This document shows positions 51,952 to 61,363 of a stretch of DNA of 64,000 bases, in pieces. Numbering within the stretch: the stretch's first letter is position 1; every line of letters starts with the position of its first letter. A program made the position numbers and the translations under genes. The notes under the pieces were generated by a model. It did not search any database. It saw only the letters and a program-made list of their open reading frames with translations, and was not told the DNA's origin. This stretch comes from Clostridiales bacterium (GTDB lineage: Bacteria > Bacillota > Clostridia > Lachnospirales > Lachnospiraceae), in assembly GCA_012520655.1 (NCBI GenBank), contig JAAYNW010000020.1:1-64000 (forward strand), read 5' to 3'.

Positions 51952-54900
51952 ATGTATCAGAAAGTATCTACTAATTTGAACTTTGTAGAGCGTGAAAAGC
52001 AGACGGAAAAGTTCTGGAAGGATGAACGCATATTTGAAAAGAGTATGGAGTACCGCGAAGGATGCCCCACTTATACTTTTTATGACGGACCGCCGACCGC
52101 AAACGGTAAGCCTCATATCGGCCATGTGCTTACACGTGTTATCAAGGACATGATTCCCAGATATCGCACGATGAAGGGCTATATGGTTCCCAGAAAAGCC
52201 GGATGGGACACTCACGGACTTCCGGTGGAACTGGAAGTGGAAAAAGAACTAGGATTGGATGGAAAAGAGCAAATAGAAGAATATGGCCTCGATCCGTTTA
52301 TCACGAAATGTAAAGAGAGCGTATGGAAGTACAAAGGGATGTGGGAGGATTTCTCGGGGACTGTCGGTTTCTGGGCAGATATGGACGATCCGTATGTTAC
52401 TTATCACGATGATTATATTGAATCCGAATGGTGGGCACTCAGGCAGATCTGGGATAAAAAGCTTTTATATAAGGGCTTTAAGATAGTTCCTTACTGTCCG
52501 CGCTGCGGAACTCCGCTTTCTTCTCACGAGGTGGCGCAGGGATATAAGGATATAAAGGAACGCTCTGCGGTCGCGCGTTTTAAAGTAAAGGGTGAGGATG
52601 CTTATATACTGGCATGGACCACGACTCCATGGACACTTCCTTCCAACGTGGCGCTGTGCGTGAACCCTTCGGAGGCTTATGCGAAGGTAAAAGCAGCGGA
52701 CGGCTATACCTATTATATGGCGGAAGCGCTTCTGGACAGCGTGCTGGGTAAGTTCGGCAATGAGGAAAAGGGAATAGCGGCTTATGAAATACTGGAGTCG
52801 TTTATCGGCAAGGATTTGGAATACAAAGAGTATGAACCTCTTTTTGACTATGCCTTGGAAATATGTGAGAAGCAGCGTAAGAAGGCGTATTATGTCACAT
52901 GCGACAATTATGTTACACTGACAGACGGTACGGGTGTCGTTCATATTGCCCCTGCTTTTGGTGAAGACGATGCTAATGTAGGACGTATTTATGATCTTCC
53001 GTTCGTACAGCTGGTGGACTCCAAGGGAGAACTGACACAGGAAACGGATTATGCAGGAGTATTCTGTAAGAAAGCCGATCCGATGATACTCGCGGACTTA
53101 GAGAAGAAAGGACTGCTTTTTGATGCTCCGAAATTCGAACACAGCTATCCTCATTGCTGGCGCTGCGATACTCCTCTCATTTATTATGCGCGTGAGTCAT
53201 GGTTCATTAAAATGACAGCGGTAAAAGAAGATTTGATCCGTAATAATAATATGATAAACTGGATTCCCGAATCCATAGGCAAGGGCCGTTTCGGCGATTG
53301 GTTGGAGAATATTCAGGATTGGGGTATTTCCAGAAACCGCTATTGGGGAACTCCTTTAAATGTTTGGGAATGCCGGGAATGCGGCGAGATGCATTCGATT
53401 GGAAGCCGCGAAGAGTTGGAACAGATGAGCGGTAATGAAGCGGCAAGAACCGTAGAGCTGCACAGACCTTATATCGATGAGATCACGTTCGGATGTCCGA
53501 AGTGCGGCGGTACGATGAAACGTGTGCCGGAAGTGATTGACTGCTGGTTTGATTCCGGCGCGATGCCTTTCGCACAGCATCATTATCCGTTTGAAAATAA
53601 AGATTTATTTGAAAAACAATTTCCTGCGCAGTTTATCAGTGAGGCGGTGGATCAGACGAGAGGATGGTTCTACTCACTTCTTGCGGAATCTACTCTGTTA
53701 TTCAACAAACCGCCTTATGAAAATGTAATCGTTCTCGGACACGTACAAGATGAGAACGGCCAGAAGATGAGTAAGTCAAAAGGAAATGCGGTAGATCCCT
53801 TCGATGCTCTGGCAACCTACGGGGCGGATGCTATTCGCTGGTATTTTTACATCAACTCCGCACCATGGCTTCCCAATCGTTTCCATGGCAAGGCGGTGCA
53901 GGAGGGACAGCGTAAATTCATGGGTACGCTCTGGAATACCTATGCTTTCTTCGTATTGTACGCGAATATCGACGACTTTGATGCGACAAAGTATAAGCTG
54001 GAATACGATAAGCTTCCGGCTATGGATAAATGGTTACTGTCCAAGCTGAATACTCTTGTTAAAGATGTAAATTCCTATATGGATAATTATAAGATTCCCG
54101 AGACAGCAAGGGCTTTGGATGATTTCGTGGATGACATGAGTAACTGGTATGTCAGAAGAAGTCGCGAACGCTTCTGGGCGAAGGGAATGGAGCAGGACAA
54201 AATAAATGCTTATATGACGCTTTATACGGCTCTTGTCACCATAAGCAAATGCGCAGCTCCTATGATTCCTTTTATGACGGAGGATATTTACCGCAATCTC
54301 GTCTGCAGCATCGATAAGGGTGCGCCGGAGAGCATCCATTTGTGCGATTTTCCGCAGGCAGATGATGCTTTCATCGACAAGAAGTTAGAAGACGATATGG
54401 ATGAGGTTCTGAAAATTGTCGTTATGGGAAGAGCCTGCAGAAATGCGGCGAATATCAAGAACCGCCAGCCAATCGGTAGAATGTTTGTGAAAGCGCCTCA
54501 TACACTCAGCGAATTCTATCAAGATATAATAAGGGAAGAGCTGAATGTCAAAGAGGTTGTATTTACGGAGGATGTAAGAGAGTTCACTAGCTACAGCTTC
54601 AAGCCTCAGCTACGTACGGTGGGACCGAAGTACGGAAAACAACTGGGCGGTATTCAGAAGGAATTAGCGTCTCTGGACGGCAATGAGGCTATGGATAAGC
54701 TGAATGAGGACGGAGTGCTTACGTTCGATGTAAACGGTACGGAAGTGGCGTTTACGAAAGATGATTTATTAATCGAGATAAGCCAGAAGGAAGGTTATGT
54801 ATCGGAGGCAGATAATATGGTAACGGTCGTACTCCATACAGAGCTGTCAGAGGAACTGGTGGAAGAAGGCTTCGTGTACGAAGTGATCAGCAAGATTCAG

Positions 54901-55113
54901 ACAATGCGTAAGGACGCTGATTTCGAAGTAACGGATCATATAAAAGTTTCTATTTGCGAGAATGAGAAAATCGCAGATATTGTAAAGAAAAATGAGAGCA
55001 TAATATCAGCAAAGGTGCTTGCAGATGAAATGGTAACGGGAGAAATGCTGGAAGTTTCCAAGGAATGGAATGTGAACGGTGAAAATGTTATTATAAGTAT
55101 CTGTAGGAATTAA
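51952..55113 (+). CDS. ileS: Isoleucyl-tRNA synthetase, long (type 2-like) form
   Basis: The 1053-residue enzyme charges tRNA-Ile. It has the HIGH motif in PPTANGKPHIGHVL, KAGWDTHGLPVE, the editing domain around AWTTTPWTLPSNVAL, WFDSGAMPF, the KMSKS motif in GQKMSKSKGN and a long C-terminal region with DMSNWYVRRSR. Its size and motif context resemble the eukaryote-like type 2 IleRS rather than the 920-residue type of Bacillus. Type 2 enzymes are usually mupirocin-insensitive. The start at 51952 follows AAAGGATGAGAAG. A T-box leader controls it. Confidence 0.96.
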   Translation: MYQKVSTNLNFVEREKQTEKFWKDERIFEKSMEYREGCPTYTFYDGPPTANGKPHIGHVLTRVIKDMIPRYRTMKGYMVPRKAGWDTHGLPVELEVEKELGLDGKEQIEEYGLDPFITKCKESVWKYKGMWEDFSGTVGFWADMDDPYVTYHDDYIESEWWALRQIWDKKLLYKGFKIVPYCPRCGTPLSSHEVAQGYKDIKERSAVARFKVKGEDAYILAWTTTPWTLPSNVALCVNPSEAYAKVKAADGYTYYMAEALLDSVLGKFGNEEKGIAAYEILESFIGKDLEYKEYEPLFDYALEICEKQRKKAYYVTCDNYVTLTDGTGVVHIAPAFGEDDANVGRIYDLPFVQLVDSKGELTQETDYAGVFCKKADPMILADLEKKGLLFDAPKFEHSYPHCWRCDTPLIYYARESWFIKMTAVKEDLIRNNNMINWIPESIGKGRFGDWLENIQDWGISRNRYWGTPLNVWECRECGEMHSIGSREELEQMSGNEAARTVELHRPYIDEITFGCPKCGGTMKRVPEVIDCWFDSGAMPFAQHHYPFENKDLFEKQFPAQFISEAVDQTRGWFYSLLAESTLLFNKPPYENVIVLGHVQDENGQKMSKSKGNAVDPFDALATYGADAIRWYFYINSAPWLPNRFHGKAVQEGQRKFMGTLWNTYAFFVLYANIDDFDATKYKLEYDKLPAMDKWLLSKLNTLVKDVNSYMDNYKIPETARALDDFVDDMSNWYVRRSRERFWAKGMEQDKINAYMTLYTALVTISKCAAPMIPFMTEDIYRNLVCSIDKGAPESIHLCDFPQADDAFIDKKLEDDMDEVLKIVVMGRACRNAANIKNRQPIGRMFVKAPHTLSEFYQDIIREELNVKEVVFTEDVREFTSYSFKPQLRTVGPKYGKQLGGIQKELASLDGNEAMDKLNEDGVLTFDVNGTEVAFTKDDLLIEISQKEGYVSEADNMVTVVLHTELSEELVEEGFVYEVISKIQTMRKDADFEVTDHIKVSICENEKIADIVKKNESIISAKVLADEMVTGEMLEVSKEWNVNGENVIISICRN

Positions 55114-55116
55114 ATA

Positions 55117-55155
55117 AGTAACAGTCCGGCCTCACGGCTGGACTGTTATTTAAAT
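55117..55155 (+). terminator. Terminator after ileS
   Basis: AGTAACAGTCC pairs with GGACTGTTATT around CCTCACG-type loop sequence; A/T-rich flanks. Confidence 0.8.
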
Positions 55156-55178
55156 TTCAATTAATATACAGAATAGTG

Positions 55179-55207
55179 TTGACAAAAAATAAACTTATGA
55201 TTATAAT
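55179..55207 (+). promoter_or_regulatory. Promoter of the lacI-type regulator and maltodextrin operon
   Basis: TTGACA (55179-55184), exactly 17 bases and TATAAT (55202-55207) give a fully consensus sigma-A promoter, next to operator sites. Confidence 0.9.
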
Positions 55208-55214
55208 ATAAATG

Positions 55215-55228
55215 TGCAAACGGTTGCA
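55215..55228. promoter_or_regulatory. LacI-family operator O1
   Basis: TGCAAACGGTTGCA, a near-perfect palindrome of the LacI/GalR type, starts 8 bases after the -10 box, where repression by roadblock or RNA polymerase exclusion is expected. Confidence 0.85.
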
Positions 55229-55270
55229 TAGATAATAATGGTACATAAATTTATTTTTTTTTGCAATTCG

Positions 55271-55284
55271 TGCAAACGATTGCA
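55271..55284. promoter_or_regulatory. LacI-family operator O2
   Basis: TGCAAACGATTGCA lies 56 bases from O1, between the promoter and the regulator's ribosome binding site. The distance would allow looping or cooperative binding. Confidence 0.85.
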
Positions 55285-55297
55285 TAAAGGAGCATAT

Positions 55298-56317
55298 ATG
55301 GCAGTAACAATTAAAGATATAGCCAAAAAAGTGGGAGTATCCCCCTCTACAGTGTCGAGAGTCATTAATGGCAATGCGGTAATTTCGGAGGAAACTAAAA
55401 AAAAGATTGTAAGTGTGATGGAAGAATTAGATTATCATCCTAACAGTCTTGCCAGGAATCTGGCCAATGGAAATGCATATGCGGTGGGGCTTGTTATCGA
55501 TGCACAAGATGAGCATACATTTTCCAATGCCTTTTTTAACAGGAGTGTTTATGCGATTGAAACCGTAGCGCAGAATCATGGATATAACCTTTTGATTACA
55601 AATGACAGGGATATGGCTGGAACGAGCGCCGTAGAAAAGCTTGTACTGGAGAAAAAAGTTGACGGAATTATATTGCCTACCTCCAGTGTGACAGTTAAAT
55701 TAGTGAAATTGCTAAAAGACAATAATTTCCCGTTTGTTGTTCTGGGAGAGCCAAGGATAGACGGAAAAGACGTAAGCTGGGTGGATATCAATAATGAAAT
55801 GGGAAGTGAGATTGCAGTTAAGCATCTGAAAGAGAACGGCTATAAGCGTGTGTCAATTTTGGTGGAAAACAGAAAAACGGTCTTTGCGAGAAATAGAATA
55901 GAGGGATATGTCAAGAGCGTGAAGGCGTATGGACTTGCTTACAGCGAGGAATATATTGTTGACTGTGGAACGGAGATGGAAAGGATATCCTCTATTATAA
56001 AAGACATGCTGGTCAGGGATAACCCGCCGGATGCATTTTTGTGTTCCAATAATATGATTGCTTATCAAGTGCTTAAGGAATTGAAATCACAGAATATTTC
56101 TGTTCCCAGAGAAATAGGCCTTGTTACTTTTGATAATTATCCGATTGCAGAATATATGGATCCGCCCTTGACGGTAGTGGATGTGGATACGTTCAGTCTC
56201 GGTGAGCAGGCGGCCTCAACACTGTTGAATAAAATCAGAAGAGTAGAACAAGGCAATCAGCAAATTGCAATTTCTCCAAGTCTTATAGAAAGAGATTCTT
56301 CGAAAAGAGGTAAATAG
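55298..56317 (+). CDS. LacI-family repressor of maltodextrin use
   Basis: The 339-residue regulator begins MAVTIKDIAKKVGVSPSTVS with the LacI helix-turn-helix and the hinge helix region LDYHPNSLARNLANG. A periplasmic-binding-like effector domain follows (VGLVIDAQDE onward). ATG 55298 follows AAAGGAGCATAT. Two operators precede it, so it represses itself and the downstream genes. The genes it precedes (GH13 amylase, sugar ABC importer) suggest maltose or maltodextrin as inducer, as for MalR. Confidence 0.92.
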   Translation: MAVTIKDIAKKVGVSPSTVSRVINGNAVISEETKKKIVSVMEELDYHPNSLARNLANGNAYAVGLVIDAQDEHTFSNAFFNRSVYAIETVAQNHGYNLLITNDRDMAGTSAVEKLVLEKKVDGIILPTSSVTVKLVKLLKDNNFPFVVLGEPRIDGKDVSWVDINNEMGSEIAVKHLKENGYKRVSILVENRKTVFARNRIEGYVKSVKAYGLAYSEEYIVDCGTEMERISSIIKDMLVRDNPPDAFLCSNNMIAYQVLKELKSQNISVPREIGLVTFDNYPIAEYMDPPLTVVDVDTFSLGEQAASTLLNKIRRVEQGNQQIAISPSLIERDSSKRGK

Positions 56318-56318
56318 A

Positions 56319-58112
56319 ATGTTAAAAGAAGCAGTATTACATAGGAACTCATATAAATATGTTTATCCTTCCTTAAGAAATTGCCTGAATTTTAAGCTCA
56401 GGACAGGGAGGGAGGACATCAAAGACTGTAAATTAATCTGTTTCCCGCGTACCGATACGGACAGCCCCCAGATACTTTCCATGAAGTGTTTTGCAAGAGA
56501 CCATTTATTTGATTATTTTGAAACCGCCGCATATTTCAGCAAGGTCGCCAGGTATCAAAAATATTATTTTGAGCTTGTGGATGCGGAAGATAGAATTTAT
56601 TACTATTCCGTATATGGAATTACGCGGGAAAGACCCGAGGATGGATATTTTGAATTTTTGTATGCAAATAGAGGAGATGTTATTTCGGTGCCGGATTGGG
56701 CGAAAGGGATCGTGTATTATCAGATTTTTCCTGAACGGTTTAAAAATGGAGATATCTCAAATGACCCGAAGGAATGTGTGCCATGGGGAAGTATACCGGA
56801 TAGAGAATGCTATATGGGGGGAGATTTGCGCGGGATTATACAGAAACTGGATTACCTGAAGAGTTTAAACGTAGACTGCCTTTACCTGACACCGATTTTT
56901 AAGGCTGATTTTAATCATAAATATGCAACACAAGACTATTATGACGTAGATCCGATGTTTGGAAGCAGGCAGGATTTGAAGGATTTGATAGAGGGCTGCC
57001 ATAGGAGAGGAATGAGGATTATTCTGGACGGTGTATTTAATCATACGGGAATACACTTCGGTCCCTTTGAAGATTTACTGGAGAAGCAAGAGAAATCTGC
57101 ATATAAGGAGTGGTTTTATGTTACTGAGTATCCGGTTGTGGTCTCGCATAATGCCTATGAATGTGTCGGTGCATATAAATGGATGCCTAAGCTGAATACT
57201 TCCAATGCAGAAGTAAAGAAATTTATTATAAATGTTATGGAATATTGGATAGATGAATTCGGCATCGATGGCTGGAGGCTGGATGTGGCAGATGAGGTGG
57301 ACGGAGGCGTATGGGAGGAGGCGCATAAGAGAATTAGAAATAAAAAGCAGGATGTATTGCTTCTGGGAGAGACGTGGAGTCTGTCGGATAAAATGCTGGA
57401 AGGAAATCAGTTAGACAGTATAATGAACTATTTCTTCCGGGATACCGTATGTGATTATTTTGCGAAGGATAAAATTGATGTGGACGAATTTGATCATAGA
57501 TTAAATCAGATGTATGCGGAATACCATAGGGAATTCCAGTTGGCTCTTTATAATCTTTTAGACAGTCATGATACGGCAAGATTTCTTTCGGAAAGCGGAG
57601 GAGATAAGAAAAAACTGAAACTTGCCGCAGCCTTTCAATTTATTTTTCCTGGTTCGCCAGCCATTTATTATGGTGATGAGATCGGTATGGAAGGGGATAA
57701 TGATCCGGACTGCAGAAGGGGCATGATATGGGAAGAAGAAAAACAGGATAAAGAACTGTTCCGGTGGTATTGTATGCTGAGCAGATTGAGGCAGGAAGAA
57801 AAAGCATTGAAGTACGGAAGCTTCCACACAAACATATGTGATGCCGGCCAGCAATTGTTCGGTTGCATCAGGAAATATGAAAGCGAGGTCATATACGCGG
57901 TGTTTAGCAAAAATCATTCTAAAACTTGCGTACAGGTGCCATTGCTATCGGAATCAAAGGCAGTGGACCTTATCGGTAACGAGGAGTATGCGGTAGAGAA
58001 GGAATATACAAAAGACGCTTATAATGGGGACATTTTGGAATACAAGGGAAAAGTAACCGTAGAGCTTTTGCCGTATTCCATGAAAGTCATAAAACAAATT
58101 ATGGAGGTATAG
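56319..58112 (+). CDS. GH13 alpha-glucan hydrolase (neopullulanase/cyclomaltodextrinase-like)
   Basis: The 597-residue enzyme has an N-terminal beta domain (1-125) like CBM34 of neopullulanases, then a GH13 barrel. The barrel has IVYYQIFPERFKNGD, GWRLDVADEVDGG (catalytic Asp), LLLGETWSLSD (catalytic Glu), LLDSHDTARFLSE (third acid) and GSPAIYYGDEIGME. No signal peptide is seen, so it acts in the cytoplasm on imported maltodextrins. It starts one base past the repressor's stop and 4 bases before the binding protein gene. Confidence 0.92.
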   Translation: MLKEAVLHRNSYKYVYPSLRNCLNFKLRTGREDIKDCKLICFPRTDTDSPQILSMKCFARDHLFDYFETAAYFSKVARYQKYYFELVDAEDRIYYYSVYGITRERPEDGYFEFLYANRGDVISVPDWAKGIVYYQIFPERFKNGDISNDPKECVPWGSIPDRECYMGGDLRGIIQKLDYLKSLNVDCLYLTPIFKADFNHKYATQDYYDVDPMFGSRQDLKDLIEGCHRRGMRIILDGVFNHTGIHFGPFEDLLEKQEKSAYKEWFYVTEYPVVVSHNAYECVGAYKWMPKLNTSNAEVKKFIINVMEYWIDEFGIDGWRLDVADEVDGGVWEEAHKRIRNKKQDVLLLGETWSLSDKMLEGNQLDSIMNYFFRDTVCDYFAKDKIDVDEFDHRLNQMYAEYHREFQLALYNLLDSHDTARFLSESGGDKKKLKLAAAFQFIFPGSPAIYYGDEIGMEGDNDPDCRRGMIWEEEKQDKELFRWYCMLSRLRQEEKALKYGSFHTNICDAGQQLFGCIRKYESEVIYAVFSKNHSKTCVQVPLLSESKAVDLIGNEEYAVEKEYTKDAYNGDILEYKGKVTVELLPYSMKVIKQIMEV

Positions 58113-58115
58113 GGA

Positions 58116-59435
58116 ATGAAGAAAAACAAAAAAATACTGGCAATTGTACTAACAACCGTTGTATGCTTGGGAGCTGTCATGGGTTGTGGTAAATCGCCAG
58201 CAAAATCTGAATCCGCCGTTAACGACGGGGAAACAGCAGCAGTGGTTCAGCAGGATGAAGAAAGTACAGAAGAAATTGTTTTGGACTTTTGGCACCATTA
58301 TAGTGCCGAATCTGCTGAAAATGAAACCTTGAATAGTATATTAATTCCTAAGTTTGAGGAAGAGAATCCAAACATAAAAGTAAATGCCGTATCCCATGAA
58401 TGGGCAGACCTGCATGATAAGCTTCTTATCAGTGCAACATCCGATACACTGCCTGACGTAGCAAGGCTGGATAGTGCATGGATACCGGAATTCCAAAAAA
58501 CTGATATTCTGATAGCATTAGATGAGGAAATGAGTGATTTTACCGCTGCAAGTGAAATATTATTGGAAAGCGCTATGAGCACTGCTCGGGTAGGGGCACA
58601 TTATTACGGACTGGCACTTAATACAAACACTAAAATTTTATTCTATAATGTAAAAGCGCTGCAGGCTGCAGGGCTATCAGTTCCCTCAACAATGGAAGAG
58701 TTTGCACAAACAGTGAAACAACTGTCAGGAACCAACGAAAATGGACAGCAGGTCTGGGGGTACAGCGAACCCGGCTTGTCGGGGTGGAATGTATGTCCGT
58801 TTATCTGGAGCTTCGGCGGAGAAATCACTAATCCGGATCAGACAAAAGCAAGCGGTTATATTAACAGCGAGAATACAATAAAGGCCGTACAAATGCTTGC
58901 AGATTTATATGATTCGGGATCTATTACCGGATGGAACAACGGAGATATCCCGATGACCGACGGTTTTGGTACAGGCAGATATCTTATGATCCTTGATGGT
59001 CCCTGGAAAACGGCAGAATTGGCCGGCGGATATCCTGATATGGAATATGCAACAGCACCGATGCCTTCTGGAGACGGCGGCACTCATTCTGTTCTGGGAG
59101 GCGAAAATATCGCGATGTTTAAATCAGCCGACAAGGAAGCCTCCTGGAAATTTATGAAGTTTATGACAAGCGAGTTCGCACAGGAAGAAATGGCAAAATG
59201 CGGACAGATTCCTGTCAATAAGCAGGCACTGGAAAGTGATACGGTAAAAAATGCCGACTTTGCTCCGTTTATTGATTCTCTTGAAAATGCGAGAACACGT
59301 CCTACGGTCGCTATGTGGTCTGAAATTGACAACCAGCTTTCCATAGCAGTTTCAGCAGTTATGAACGGAGAAAAAACAGCCGAAGAAGCAATGAATGAAC
59401 TTGCGGTCTTAATCGATGAACTATTAATTAATTAG
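58116..59435 (+). CDS. Sugar ABC transporter substrate-binding lipoprotein
   Basis: The 439-residue protein is an extracellular solute-binding protein family 1 member. A lipoprotein signal ends at Cys24 (GAVMGCGKS; Met at -2 is less usual). DFWHHYSAE, FEEENPNIKVNAVSHEW, DVARLDSAWIPEF, VWGYSEPGLSGWNVCPFIWS and TGRYLMILDGPWKTAEL are typical of maltose/multiple-sugar binders. It passes sugar to the two permeases downstream. A large hairpin follows it. Confidence 0.93.
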   Translation: MKKNKKILAIVLTTVVCLGAVMGCGKSPAKSESAVNDGETAAVVQQDEESTEEIVLDFWHHYSAESAENETLNSILIPKFEEENPNIKVNAVSHEWADLHDKLLISATSDTLPDVARLDSAWIPEFQKTDILIALDEEMSDFTAASEILLESAMSTARVGAHYYGLALNTNTKILFYNVKALQAAGLSVPSTMEEFAQTVKQLSGTNENGQQVWGYSEPGLSGWNVCPFIWSFGGEITNPDQTKASGYINSENTIKAVQMLADLYDSGSITGWNNGDIPMTDGFGTGRYLMILDGPWKTAELAGGYPDMEYATAPMPSGDGGTHSVLGGENIAMFKSADKEASWKFMKFMTSEFAQEEMAKCGQIPVNKQALESDTVKNADFAPFIDSLENARTRPTVAMWSEIDNQLSIAVSAVMNGEKTAEEAMNELAVLIDELLIN

Positions 59436-59445
59436 CCCTTGTTAT

Positions 59446-59490
59446 ATTATCTTTAATGCGGTAGGTTCACGCTGCCGCGTTAAAGATAAT
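59446..59490 (+). promoter_or_regulatory. Stable intergenic hairpin after the binding-protein gene
   Basis: ATTATCTTTAATGCGG (59446-59461) pairs with CCGCGTTAAAGATAAT (59475-59490): 16 base pairs, one G-U, 13-base loop. No long T-tract follows, so it probably protects the upstream mRNA or partly terminates, keeping binding protein in excess over permeases. Confidence 0.8.
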
Positions 59491-59539
59491 TATATAATAG
59501 GAATGAAAACAAGTCAATGTGATAGTATAGGGTGTCCAT

Positions 59540-60421
59540 ATGAATAAAAAAGTTATGGGGAATAGGCTGCAGATTGCGGCGCTGCTTGCCCCGGGTGTTT
59601 TGATTTTCAGTATGTTTACATTGTATCCTATTGTTAAGCTCTTTGTAATGAGTTTTTTTGAATGGGATTTCGGGTCCATGTTTGAACAGGCATTTATTGG
59701 ACTGGAGAATTACGAAACTGTCCTGAAGGATAAATATTTTCAGACAGCCTTTATGAATTCTATTTATTACACATTGATTACGGTTCCGGCTCAGATGATA
59801 CTGGGTTTGCTTGTGGCACTGCTGATTAACAGTGTGGCACGTTTCAAGGTAGGATATCGCGTATTGTATTATCTTCCGGTAATCACATCATGGGTAATCG
59901 CATCATTGGTATTCAGATATATTTTCAATACAGAAGGTCTCTTAAATTATTTTCTGTCGAATGTTCTGCACATTACCCGCGGAAATATCAGATGGCTGGA
60001 TTCGCGTACCGGTGGAATGGCAGTGGCCATGCTGCTCGGTACATGGAAAGGTATTGGATGGAATATGGTGGTTTTTCTTGCCGCTTTGCAGACTGTTCCG
60101 GCGGAATTGTACGAAGGGGCTTCTATTGACGGAGCAGGAACGATACGGAAATTCTTCAGTATCACGTTGCCTTCGATCAAAGGGACGGTATTGTTTGCGC
60201 TGGTTATGCTTACCATAGGAGGATTTAATGTATTTACATCCATTAAGATGATTACAGGAGGAAATCCCGGACATCAAACGGATACTGTTTTAACATGGAT
60301 GTATTATAAAGCTTTTAGCACGGGGGAATTCGGATATGCGGCTGCGCTGTCCTTTATCATAGCATCTGCACTGGCGTGTCTGGCACTTATTCAGTTCCGG
60401 ATGATGAGAAATATGGAATAA
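59540..60421 (+). CDS. Sugar ABC transporter permease (MalF-like)
   Basis: The 293-residue protein has six membrane helices and the EAA loop (EGASIDGAGTIRKFFSITLP) that contacts the ATPase. It starts MNKKVMGNRLQIAALLAPGV, as usual for UgpA/MalF-type permeases. It pairs with the next gene as a heterodimer. No ATPase gene is in the cluster. Confidence 0.92.
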   Translation: MNKKVMGNRLQIAALLAPGVLIFSMFTLYPIVKLFVMSFFEWDFGSMFEQAFIGLENYETVLKDKYFQTAFMNSIYYTLITVPAQMILGLLVALLINSVARFKVGYRVLYYLPVITSWVIASLVFRYIFNTEGLLNYFLSNVLHITRGNIRWLDSRTGGMAVAMLLGTWKGIGWNMVVFLAALQTVPAELYEGASIDGAGTIRKFFSITLPSIKGTVLFALVMLTIGGFNVFTSIKMITGGNPGHQTDTVLTWMYYKAFSTGEFGYAAALSFIIASALACLALIQFRMMRNME

Positions 60422-60432
60422 AGAGGTAGTAT

Positions 60433-61272
60433 ATGACAAAGAAAACATTGAGACAGACAGGTATAAATTTCATTTTGCTGAGCACGCTAAGCTTGGTTAT
60501 TATGCCTATGATTTATATGGTAAGCACATCTCTTAAGCCTAACGGAGCTCTGTATGAATTTCCGCCCAGATTCTTTCCTCATCTTGATGAGCTTACAATA
60601 GAGAATTATATGTATATCATAAGACAGGGGAAATATTATATCAACTTTCTGAATAGTATTCTGGTATCGGGAATAACGGTACTGCTTGCGGCTTTTATTG
60701 CGTCGGCGCTGGGATTTTGCATGGCACGGTTTCATTTTACAGGGAAGAAGATTTTATTTGCATTTATTCTTCTTACAATGATAATACCGGGAACCACACT
60801 CATTGTGCCTCAGTATGAACTGGCTGTTAAGCTGAAAGCAATTAATAACCTATGGGGTCTGATCCCATTTTATGTCGCATGGGTAATCCCGTATTCAACG
60901 TTTATGATCAAGGGATTTGTTGAAACGATTCCTTCTGAACTGGATGAAGCGATATATATGGACGGCGGCAGTGTATTTACTGTCTTTTTCAAAATAATAC
61001 TGCCCTTAGCAAAGCCGGGAATTGCATCGGTTTCTATTTTTAATTTTCTTACGGCATGGGAAGAATATCCGTGGGCCAATACTGTAATAAATGATAATTT
61101 AAAAAGAACGCTGCCGATTGCGATATCCGGTTTTTTCGGACAGCATCAGTTCACACAATGGGGATATGTATTTGCATTATCAGTATTCAGCCTTATTCCT
61201 ATTCTTCTCGTGTTTATTTTCTGTCAGAAATTCTTTGTTGCCGGGTTGACGACAGGCAGCGTAAAAGGGTAA
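60433..61272 (+). CDS. Sugar ABC transporter permease (MalG-like)
   Basis: The 279-residue partner permease has six helices and an EAA loop (DEAIYMDGGSVFTVFFKIILP). It follows the first permease by 11 bases, with AAAGAGGTAGTAT before the ATG. The operon ends here; a shared MsmX/MalK-type ATPase elsewhere is needed, as is common in Firmicutes. Confidence 0.92.
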   Translation: MTKKTLRQTGINFILLSTLSLVIMPMIYMVSTSLKPNGALYEFPPRFFPHLDELTIENYMYIIRQGKYYINFLNSILVSGITVLLAAFIASALGFCMARFHFTGKKILFAFILLTMIIPGTTLIVPQYELAVKLKAINNLWGLIPFYVAWVIPYSTFMIKGFVETIPSELDEAIYMDGGSVFTVFFKIILPLAKPGIASVSIFNFLTAWEEYPWANTVINDNLKRTLPIAISGFFGQHQFTQWGYVFALSVFSLIPILLVFIFCQKFFVAGLTTGSVKG

Positions 61273-61302
61273 TCGCCAACAGGAGTGGGTACTAACGGAC
61301 GG

Positions 61303-61330
61303 TTGATTTTTTTACCAGATAATGTATAAT
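61303..61330 (+). promoter_or_regulatory. glgP promoter
   Basis: TTGATT (61303-61308), 16 bases and TATAAT (61325-61330), 33 bases before glgP. Confidence 0.65.
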
Positions 61331-61363
61331 CATGCATATAGATAACCCAGTGGGAGGTCCTAC

